Below are positions 57,402-64,000 of a stretch of DNA of 64,000 bases, one piece after another (the stretch's first letter is position 1; every line of letters begins with the position of its first letter). The position numbers were made by a program, and so were the translations under genes. The notes below the pieces were generated by a model. It was not told where the DNA came from, did not search any database, and saw nothing but the letters and a program-made list of their open reading frames with translations. This DNA is from Pseudogracilibacillus sp037071985 (GTDB lineage: Bacteria; Bacillota; Bacilli; Bacillales; Amphibacillaceae), in the NCBI RefSeq assembly GCF_037071985.1, contig NZ_JAXHDF010000016.1, positions 1 to 64,000 on the forward strand. The letters run 5' to 3'.

Positions 57402-59027
57402 TTATATTACTTTCCTAAAGCGATACGCTGCATGAACACCGAAGCCAAGGATGACAGAAATAATTCCGGCAAAAACGTAATTCCAGCTGTTTGTTGCTGT
57501 CTTTGGAAGGTTACCGCCTTTCTTATCATCACCATCACCTGAGTCGCCAGATCCAGTTCCAGATGCACCAGATTCGGGGTCTTCTTCTTCGCCTTTGACA
57601 TCTTCTTCTTTCATCAATTCAAGACTTTCATATGCTTCTTTTAAATGAGCTAAAGCTGTATCAACATCATCTTGGGTAGCTTCATCCGTCTCCAAAATGT
57701 TTTCAGCATTCGCGAGTGCATTTTGAAAAGACTTCCAACTATCTTCTGTATATAGGTTTTCATCCAATTTTTTGTCTTTTAATTCGTTTACGTACGTTTC
57801 AAGTTTTGATATATCGATTTCTGCTAGTGGTTCTTTCGGGTCTGTTTTTGGAGCTTCAGGAGTTGGTTTTTCTTGATCCTTAGGGGTCAAATCGATAGGA
57901 TCTTCTTCGTCTTCTGCTAACTCCAAATTATCATAAGCAGTTTGCAAATCTTCTAGAGCAGTATCGACTTCTCCCTGAGATGCAGTTATTTTACTGTATA
58001 CCTCTTCCGCTTTTGAAAAAGCTTCTTGAAATGCTTCCCAGCTATCTGTCGTATACTGATCCGCATCAAGGTCCTCTGCATAAATATGATCAATCAACTC
58101 TTCTAACTCAGACTTATCTACAATTGGTTCTACCGGAGGTCTGATAGGGAAATTTTCTACTAACCCTTCATATGCTTTTTTTAATTGAGCTAATGCTCGA
58201 TTAACTTGATCTTGTGTCGCATATTCATAGGCGATTACAAGTTCCGCTGTATTCATCGCTTTCGAAAATGAACTCCAACTTTCCTCTGTGTAATCCTCCT
58301 TGTTCAAGTTTTCCTCATATATTTCTTTGAGAAAAGCTTCCAATTCCGATTTATCACCTATAATTGGCAACGTACCGTCCAGTTTTTCTAATCCGTTATA
58401 TGCTCTATTTATTTTCACATATGCTAGTTGAATCTGTAATTGGGTTGCTCTCTTATCCGCTAATACTTCCTCTGCTTCTTTAATAACTAATTCTAATCTT
58501 GACCAGCTGTCTTTTGTATACAATGTGTGATTTAATGCTTTCATCTGATTAACATATTGTTGTAATTCCGCCTTATCAACAATTGGTAAAATTTCAATTG
58601 GCGGTATTGGAATGAGCAGACCATTTCTGGCTAAATTTAAGTTGATGACTGCAATATCAATCTGAAATTGACTGATCTCATCATCTTTTAAAGCACTCTC
58701 AGCTTGTTCAATCGCTAGAATAAAACGGTTCCAGCTCTCTTGCGTATAGTCTTCTTGATTTAATTTTTCAGCTCTAATTTCATCTAATAAGCTTTGTAGT
58801 TCTGACTTATCCACTTCCGGCATATTTTCCATTACCGAGAAGGGAGTACTGTCCTCGCTTTTTCCCTCAGAGTTATTAGTAATTATGTTAGAGTACTCTG
58901 CAGTTTCTGCATGAACTTTATCTGTATGTATGAGGGAACTAGAGGAAATAGGTGACCATATCAATAATAGAACAACCGTAATAAATAGTGCCCGTTTTAA
59001 CAAACGATTCTTTTTACTTTTCTCCAT
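57402..59027 (-). CDS. Wall-anchored surface protein with five FIVAR-like repeats
   Basis: A 541-residue protein: signal peptide (ALFITVVLLLIWSPISSSS), then five repeats of about 70-80 residues that each start with a DKSEL-type motif (VDKSELQSLLDEI, VDKAELQQYVNQM, GDKSELEAFLKEI, VDKSELEELIDHI, IDISKLETYVNEL) and continue with YTxxSW and a three-helix pattern. An acidic, Gly/Ser-rich linker leads to LPKTATNS, a hydrophobic helix and a basic tail. FIVAR domains occur in adhesins and carbohydrate-binding surface proteins. The sorting motif is the same non-canonical LPKTATN as in the GDSL protein at 31459-33012. ATG 59027 is preceded by AAAGGAATGATAGG. Confidence 0.86.
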   Translation of the reverse strand: MEKSKKNRLLKRALFITVVLLLIWSPISSSSLIHTDKVHAETAEYSNIITNNSEGKSEDSTPFSVMENMPEVDKSELQSLLDEIRAEKLNQEDYTQESWNRFILAIEQAESALKDDEISQFQIDIAVINLNLARNGLLIPIPPIEILPIVDKAELQQYVNQMKALNHTLYTKDSWSRLELVIKEAEEVLADKRATQLQIQLAYVKINRAYNGLEKLDGTLPIIGDKSELEAFLKEIYEENLNKEDYTEESWSSFSKAMNTAELVIAYEYATQDQVNRALAQLKKAYEGLVENFPIRPPVEPIVDKSELEELIDHIYAEDLDADQYTTDSWEAFQEAFSKAEEVYSKITASQGEVDTALEDLQTAYDNLELAEDEEDPIDLTPKDQEKPTPEAPKTDPKEPLAEIDISKLETYVNELKDKKLDENLYTEDSWKSFQNALANAENILETDEATQDDVDTALAHLKEAYESLELMKEEDVKGEEEDPESGASGTGSGDSGDGDDKKGGNLPKTATNSWNYVFAGIISVILGFGVHAAYRFRKVI

Positions 59028-59355
59028 CTAAACCTATCATTCCTTTCAAAGATAGTCACTCATCGTAATCTTAAAATTGAATAGTACCTTCGTCAATCGG
59101 TCTAACTATTCAATCTCTCATGTTTGCCTTACCCCTTCTAAACACCAAGCTAGTTTATTTTAAAAGCTTGATATTAAAGGAGTTAAGGAGATTCTATAAT
59201 TAAAAAGTCCGATGAATTAATGGATAAGTATAGTAAAAAGAGCCTTTATTTTGTTAGAAGAAGTGATATAGTAGATGCCTAATAGACTAGCGAATAAATG
59301 AAAGTTAATAAGAATAATGAAAACATCATATGTCTAAATGACTGGTATTTAATGT
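59028..59355. other. Gap of about 330 bp without visible features
   Basis: A/T-rich with no gene or strong hairpin. The promoter of the FIVAR protein gene presumably lies near 59060-59150, but no box stands out. Confidence 0.4.
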
Positions 59356-59356
59356 A

Positions 59357-59391
59357 AAAAAGATATCCGTTTGTTAAAACGAATATCTTTT
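59357..59391 (-). terminator. Terminator of the small gene at 59374-59661
   Basis: AAGATATCCGTTT and AAACGAATATCTT pair with one mismatch. On the minus strand a run of six T residues follows. The stem overlaps the last codons of the gene. Confidence 0.8.
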
Positions 59392-59661
59392 AAAAATATG
59401 AAGCCAATTATTGATTGTTGCTTTATTATTTAACGAAGAATGATCATATGAAATATAAACAAATCCGGTAGTTTCATCAAACGTAATCGAATAGATATTT
59501 GGATCATTACGTAAATCATCCATTAGCTGAAAAAAATTTGTTTTGTGTCTCCTCCATGTTGCAATACTAATAACTACTTCACCCGGAACAAAGTGCTCTA
59601 CTTGCACTCCATACTTTGCCGCTAAGGCAATGAATTTCAATTTCGTCACATTTGATATCAT
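59374..59661 (-). CDS. Small protein of unknown function
   Basis: A 95-residue cytoplasmic protein with alternating strands and helices: VTKLKFIALAAKYGVQVEHF, EVVISIATWRRHKTNFFQLM, PNIYSITFDETTGFVYISYD and NNWLHIFKRYSF. No signal, membrane helix or metal motif is seen. ATG 59661 follows GAAGGAGCAC, and a terminator overlaps its end, so it is a real single gene. I do not recognise the family. Confidence 0.65.
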   Translation of the reverse strand: MISNVTKLKFIALAAKYGVQVEHFVPGEVVISIATWRRHKTNFFQLMDDLRNDPNIYSITFDETTGFVYISYDHSSLNNKATINNWLHIFKRYSF

Positions 59662-59858
59662 ATTACATGTGCTCCTTCACTATAAGTCATACTTATAAAC
59701 ATATGTAGAAATTGAAAAAAGGTGAGCTGAGATTAGCGTAACCCAATTAATAAACTAAATAAAACAATTATTTGCATGATTCAACAGAAATTCGCTATAA
59801 TTTACCTAGTCCTGTCCATTTTTGAATGTTCAAGAATTTCTCAGCTAAGGAGAATTAT

Positions 59859-60953
59859 ATGATCAATTATGTTGATTTAATGATTGCATCGTTTATTGCG
59901 CTCATTTCAACTTTTTTTCTCACTTTTTTAGTGAAAAAAATTGCGTATAAATTTAATATCGTTGACTTTCCCAATCAACGAAAAATACATAAAAAGGCTA
60001 CTCCACGGATTGGCGGGTTAGCCATTTTTCTTGGAGCAGCATTAGGCTTGCTTTATCTACAACCGGAGCATGTTCATTTACTTGAAATTTCCTTAGGGGC
60101 TATTGTCATAGTTATTACAGGTATTTTAGATGACCGCTATGATATTAGGCCGATAATTAAGCTGTCAGGCCAATTAATTGCAGCCTCTTTTTTAATCTCT
60201 TCCGGTTTAATTATTGAACGGATCACACTCCCATTTATTGGAATGGTTGATTTAGGCGTGTTCAGTGTATTAATAACAGTTCTTTGGGTTGTAGGGATAA
60301 CGAACGCAATTAATTTAATTGACGGCTTAGATGGTTTAGCCACTGGTGTATCGACTATCGCAATTTTCAGTATGTTATTTATGGCGATTATTGATTTACA
60401 AGTTTTTGCAGCCTATTTGGCAGTTGTCATTATTGGAGCAAATCTAGGATTTTTGTATCATAATTTTTATCCGGCTAAAATTTATATGGGGGATACAGGG
60501 TCAAATTTTCTAGGGTATATGATTGCTGTAATTTCCATGCTCGGTTTGTTCAAGAATATAGCATTATTCAGCTTTATTATCCCAATTATCGTACTCGCTG
60601 TCCCGATCTTTGATACGTTATTTGCAATCATTCGTCGCGCCTCAAACAAGCAACAAATTATGAAACCAGATAACAAACATATCCATTATCAGTTATTACG
60701 AGTTGGTTTCACTCACCGGCAATCTGTCCTAATTATGTACGCTTTTAGCCTTTTATTTGGTATACTAGCTATCGTTTTTGCTGAAGCATCCCTCGCTATT
60801 TCATTACTGGTTACCTGTATCGTATTATTTTTAATACATATTCTTGCGGAAATTGCAGGTTTGGTTGCTGGGGGAAAAAGACCGCTTGTTGATGGCGTGT
60901 TAAAATTATTGCGCATTAAAAAAGATACAGCAGTAAATGGACAAGAGAAATAA
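59859..60953 (+). CDS. tagO: Undecaprenyl-phosphate GlcNAc-1-phosphate transferase
   Basis: A polytopic membrane enzyme that starts wall teichoic acid linkage-unit synthesis by transferring GlcNAc-1-P to undecaprenyl phosphate. 364 residues and about 11 helices. The catalytic loops are IHKKATPRIGGLAIFLG, GILDDRYDIRP (acidic DD), NAINLIDGLDGLATGV, KIYMGDTGSNFLGY and the histidine-rich DNKHIHYQLLRVG. The start is ATG 59859 after AAGGAGAATTAT. It stands divergent to or separate from tagB/tagD but in the same region. Confidence 0.93.
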   Translation: MINYVDLMIASFIALISTFFLTFLVKKIAYKFNIVDFPNQRKIHKKATPRIGGLAIFLGAALGLLYLQPEHVHLLEISLGAIVIVITGILDDRYDIRPIIKLSGQLIAASFLISSGLIIERITLPFIGMVDLGVFSVLITVLWVVGITNAINLIDGLDGLATGVSTIAIFSMLFMAIIDLQVFAAYLAVVIIGANLGFLYHNFYPAKIYMGDTGSNFLGYMIAVISMLGLFKNIALFSFIIPIIVLAVPIFDTLFAIIRRASNKQQIMKPDNKHIHYQLLRVGFTHRQSVLIMYAFSLLFGILAIVFAEASLAISLLVTCIVLFLIHILAEIAGLVAGGKRPLVDGVLKLLRIKKDTAVNGQEK

Positions 60954-61101
60954 TAAGCTAGACGTAAAAGAGAGAGAAAGTAGGAATACATTGGGAAAAT
61001 TTACATCTTTATTCTTTTATAATTGATTATTATTGTCTGGAATGTGGGGAGAAAGGGTTCCGATAACGAAAGGTGTAAGTGTCGCATTAAGACTTAATGA
61101 A

Positions 61102-61137
61102 CAAAAAATCCGTGGGCAATCATACATGCTCACGGAT
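61102..61137 (-). terminator. Terminator after tagB
   Basis: On the minus strand, ATCCGTGAGCA and TGCCCACGGAT pair with one mismatch and are followed by six T residues. The stem overlaps the end of the gene. Confidence 0.88.
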
Positions 61138-62310
61138 TCTTTCTTCTTGTTCGCTTGGTACAAGATCGTATAACGCCATAATTAACTTTTCACTAGAGTT
61201 TCCAACAGAATATCGATTCCACTCTTTTGTAAATTCCTGAACTTTATCTAAGTCAAAATCTTGATCCTTAATAACTTGGATAAGTTCTTGCGTGGTTTCT
61301 ACAACCGGCCCTGGTACTCTCGCTATATAATCTGTCCATATTCCTCTTTTTTGAGCGTATTCTTCTAAATCATACGCATAAAAAATCATCGGTTTATGGA
61401 GCAATGAAAATTCAAACGGAATAGAAGAATAATCAGTTATTAATATATCTGTACCTAATAATAAATCATTAATATTAGAATAACTGGAAACATTATAAAT
61501 AAATCCAGGATATTTGTTTTTAAATTCACTGTTTACCGATGGATGCAGCCGCAAAAATAATACATATTCATATTTAAATTGTTCATACATCTTATCCAGA
61601 TCAATAGCTAATTTTGCATCGTTCAATTCATCATCCCGATATGTTGGCGCATATAAGATCACTTTTTTAGTTTTAATTATCGGAAAATCTTTGATTAATT
61701 TATTTTCTGCTTTTTTTCTCTGTATATCATCAAAAAAGAAGTCTGTTCGAGGAATACCTGTACGCATAAAACGTTCCTCAGGCAGTCCGAAACTGTTTTT
61801 AAAAATTTGAACCATTTCATCCGAACCAACAACGATATGATCAAACGTATTGTATACTTTTTGAAAACGTTGTAATGCACGTTCTGAACGGCTACCATTT
61901 GTTAAATCTTCTAATCCAAATTGTTTAATCGCCCCAGCCGCATGCCATAGTTGAATACATTTCACTTCTGGCTTAAAGTTGGTGGCTGCTAAGAAACCGT
62001 AGTAATTATCGATAATAATATGAGTTGAAGTTGCTAAATGATAGACCGATTTAATAAAATCAAGTAGTTTATTTTCAAACTGCAGAATGATACCGCCGTT
62101 TGTTGAAAACTTCGTATTACAATTCGCAGTTTTCATGACAACTATTTCTTGATTGGGAACTTGCTGCTCTAACTCATCTAACGTAACATTAATATTCCCG
62201 CCAAAGGAAGCAACAAACGTTGTTTTTTCTTTAAGTGAAAAGCGATTAAAGAAGGAGAATAATATACGAAAGATAGTTAAATAGATACTAATTGCTAACT
62301 CTCTACCCAT
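61120..62310 (-). CDS. tagB: Teichoic acid glycerophosphate primase TagB-like
   Basis: A 396-residue CDP-glycerol glycerophosphotransferase family member, membrane associated through its N-terminus. The sequences IQLWHAAGAIKQFGLEDL (catalytic histidine), VGSDEMVQIFKNSFGLPEERFMRTGIPRTD, LYAPTYRDDELNDAKLAIDL, LFLRLHPSV and ILITDYSSIPFEFSLL are typical. At this length and in an operon with tagD, the primase TagB is more likely than the longer polymerase TagF. Its start overlaps the tagD stop by eight bases. Confidence 0.88.
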   Translation of the reverse strand: MGRELAISIYLTIFRILFSFFNRFSLKEKTTFVASFGGNINVTLDELEQQVPNQEIVVMKTANCNTKFSTNGGIILQFENKLLDFIKSVYHLATSTHIIIDNYYGFLAATNFKPEVKCIQLWHAAGAIKQFGLEDLTNGSRSERALQRFQKVYNTFDHIVVGSDEMVQIFKNSFGLPEERFMRTGIPRTDFFFDDIQRKKAENKLIKDFPIIKTKKVILYAPTYRDDELNDAKLAIDLDKMYEQFKYEYVLFLRLHPSVNSEFKNKYPGFIYNVSSYSNINDLLLGTDILITDYSSIPFEFSLLHKPMIFYAYDLEEYAQKRGIWTDYIARVPGPVVETTQELIQVIKDQDFDLDKVQEFTKEWNRYSVGNSSEKLIMALYDLVPSEQEERIREHV

Positions 62311-62701
62311 GATTCATCTTATTTAAATCTTTTTTAATTTGTGTCGTTGAAATTCCTACCGTTCGAGGCAGATATACAACTTCACAGTGTTCTTTTAAGA
62401 AATCAAACTTTCCTTCCCAGTCATCTCCCATGACAAACACGTCTACACCATTATTTTTTATATCCTCAATCTTTTGTTCCCATGTATGCTCAGGAATGAC
62501 TTCATCCACATAGCGGATGGCTTCTATAACGGCTTTTCGCTGCTCGAAGGCATAATAAGCTTTTTTTCCTTTGGCTTCATTAAATTCATCAGAAGATATA
62601 GCAACAATCAAATAATCACCAAGTTCTTTTGCTCGTCGCAATATATTAATATGTCCAGTATGGATCAGGTCAAACGTTCCATACGTGATTACTTTTTTCA
62701 T
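62303..62701 (-). CDS. tagD: Glycerol-3-phosphate cytidylyltransferase
   Basis: A 132-residue nucleotidyltransferase that makes CDP-glycerol for teichoic acid. YGTFDLIHTGHINILRRAK contains the HxGH signature, and RTVGISTTQIKKDL has the second CTP-binding motif. ATG 62701 follows GGAGG. It is the first gene of a tagD-tagB operon on the minus strand. Confidence 0.96.
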   Translation of the reverse strand: MKKVITYGTFDLIHTGHINILRRAKELGDYLIVAISSDEFNEAKGKKAYYAFEQRKAVIEAIRYVDEVIPEHTWEQKIEDIKNNGVDVFVMGDDWEGKFDFLKEHCEVVYLPRTVGISTTQIKKDLNKMNHG

Positions 62702-63095
62702 TCGTAAAACCTCCGAAAAAGAGTATTCAATCAATATTCTATTATACTATATAACAATGAAGAAAGCGAAGGAATTTTCTTCCGATAAATGGATAGTTTA
62801 TAAGTTTTATATTGAACTTAGCAACCACTTGTCAACAAAATATAGGGCAAATTAATAAAAATATATAATCGAATAGAGTTTCAAACGTATCTATTAATCT
62901 GTTATTCGTAATTACGACATTTTATACCATTTTTATTAAGTGGACAGTCTCTAATTTAATAGATTTATAGTTTTTATATTTTTATCTAGTACTTTTGTAA
63001 GTAGTTCAAACGATAAATATAGACAATATCTATCATTTTACAATTTATATTAGGAGTAATATACTGGATAATAAGGAGGAGGTGAATGAGCTGAA
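62702..63095. other. Divergent intergenic region between tagD and the SH3 protein
   Basis: About 390 A/T-rich bases that must hold both promoters. TATACT-like boxes are frequent and none can be chosen with confidence. GGAGGAGGTGAATGAGCTGA precedes the plus-strand gene and includes a two-codon ATG AGC TGA frame. Confidence 0.4.
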
Positions 63096-64000
63096 ATGAA
63101 AAATATAGGTATAATAACCTTATTATTCTCCTTGACTTTAGGCATTATGTCTTTTTTACCAACTAATTCTTTTGCGAACTTACAGGAAGAAATTTTCTTG
63201 TTTTCAGAGAGTGATGAAATTTATCTGTATAATAACGAAACAGAAGAGACCGCTTTAACAAAGATACCTAATAATTCACAAGCGTTATTAATTATGAAAC
63301 AGGATGAATTTTCTTTGGTAAGCTATACAGATGCTAATGAACAATCATTTGAGGGATATGTGAGTAATAGTTACATAGTAACAGCAGAAGAAATAGAAGA
63401 AGATGTCTATAAAGAGTCAAAAGATGAAGATAAGGAAGACCCAAATACTGAAGAAGTAATTGACGAAGACTTTAATGAAGAACAAAGCGAAATAGAGATT
63501 CCCGATAAGGAATTAGAAGATATTGTGGAAGACGATACTGTACAAGAGGATGAAAAAGACTTAGTTAAGGACCAACCTGAAGAAAAAATAGATGTAGAGG
63601 ATAAAAGTAAAAAGCCTGCTAAAACCCAAGTGATACAAGTTAAAAATCAGAAAACGTATCGTGGAATTGCTCTTAAATCTCCTACGAATATTAGAACTGA
63701 ACCATCAACAAAATCTAAAGTTCTTACTACTTTTCCTGTTGGAACAGTGTTTGAATATAAGTCATACAATGATTATTGGTATGAAGTTACAGTAGGAAGT
63801 AAAAAAGGATATGTTCATAAAAATCATGTTGAAAATAGTATAGAAAATCAGATTACACTCCGAGGGATAGCATTAAACTCCCTAACGAATGTGAGAAGCA
63901 GAGCATCTACAAAATCTAGCATTGTTACATCATTGCCAGTCGGGGCTGTTATAAGTTTTAAAGAATTTTCAACTTTTTGGTATGAAATCTCTACTACGGT
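63096..64000 (+). CDS. Secreted protein with bacterial SH3 domains (3' end outside window)
   Basis: The first 301 codons of an exported protein. It has a signal peptide (IITLLFSLTLGIMSFLPTNSFA), a first domain with GYVSNSYI (SH3-like), a long acidic linker rich in Glu, Asp and Lys (about 105-185), then SH3b domains beginning RGIALKSPTNIRTEPSTKSK and RGIALNSLTNVRSRASTKSS about 70 residues apart. Such domains bind peptidoglycan, and a catalytic amidase or glucosaminidase domain often follows, but the window ends before it could be seen. ATG 63096 is 16 bases after AAGGAGG, an unusually long gap. Confidence 0.85.
   Translation, partial: MKNIGIITLLFSLTLGIMSFLPTNSFANLQEEIFLFSESDEIYLYNNETEETALTKIPNNSQALLIMKQDEFSLVSYTDANEQSFEGYVSNSYIVTAEEIEEDVYKESKDEDKEDPNTEEVIDEDFNEEQSEIEIPDKELEDIVEDDTVQEDEKDLVKDQPEEKIDVEDKSKKPAKTQVIQVKNQKTYRGIALKSPTNIRTEPSTKSKVLTTFPVGTVFEYKSYNDYWYEVTVGSKKGYVHKNHVENSIENQITLRGIALNSLTNVRSRASTKSSIVTSLPVGAVISFKEFSTFWYEISTT

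Noticed and set aside
1..64000. tRNA or rRNA genes
   Set aside because: No cloverleaf pattern, CCA-end cluster or rRNA segment was noticed on either strand while reading; a dedicated scan was not possible.

Overview
The window is a low-GC Firmicute chromosome segment, most likely a halotolerant or alkalitolerant member of the Bacillaceae (Oceanobacillus/Virgibacillus/Ornithinibacillus type). The main reason is the backbone order atpIBEFHAGDC - ywzB - ywmB - murA - spoIID - spoIIQ - spoIIID - mbl - flhO - flhP - fabZ, which follows Bacillus subtilis closely. Strong AGGAGG ribosome sites, frequent TTG and GTG starts, an S-box riboswitch and sporulation genes agree with this. The genus is inferred from overall feel, not from a search.

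Layout. 1-1.1 kb: an Erm-type 23S rRNA methyltransferase behind a hairpin with a T-tract. 1.2-4.7 kb: a small spore-protein/zinc-ribbon pair, diaminopimelate dehydrogenase, and a purine permease. 4.7-10.7 kb: a methionine block made of an S-box riboswitch, yezD, then metI-yitJ-metE. 10.9-15.3 kb: a MITE-like repeat, then an amidase with a small partner protein, divergent from a sigma-54 activator carrying an amide-receptor-like domain, with a near-perfect -24/-12 promoter between them. 15.7-17.9 kb: a secreted subtilase. 18.3-25.6 kb: the complete F1Fo ATP synthase operon, with a structured leader and a structured atpD-atpC spacer. 26-35.2 kb: ywzB, ywmB, murA and the sporulation genes spoIID, spoIIQ and spoIIID. 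Between spoIID and spoIIQ lie a serine hydrolase/MarR pair with matching palindromes and a GDSL surface protein.

35.5-43.1 kb: a catabolic cluster of KDG kinase, KDPG aldolase, a metal/PLP D-threonine-aldolase/D-serine-dehydratase-like enzyme, an M20 deacylase, RidA, DUF3311, a sodium:solute symporter and an IclR regulator. Together these make a plausible complete route for an N-acylated 2-amino-2-deoxy sugar acid such as N-acetylglucosaminate from oxidised chitin. It sits between spoIIID and mbl. 43.6-48 kb: a short tandem-repeat array, mbl, flhO, flhP, an EpuA-like protein, fabZ and an Asn-rich lipoprotein. 48.2-55.1 kb: mgtC behind a long leader, then an ABC importer operon with an MBL-fold hydrolase and a HAD phosphatase. 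55.2-57.4 kb: a larger array of the same 20-21 bp repeat, followed by an IS3-family element with a classical -1 frameshift heptamer. 57.4-64 kb: a FIVAR-repeat surface protein with an LPKTA sorting motif, wall teichoic acid genes tagO, tagB and tagD, and the 5' part of a secreted SH3-domain protein cut by the window edge.

The most interesting material is the amino-sugar-acid cluster, the sigma-54 amidase module, the two related tandem arrays, and the RNA-level structures in the atp operon and the mgtC leader. All functional statements rest on reading the sequence and on recalled family knowledge. No database search was run.
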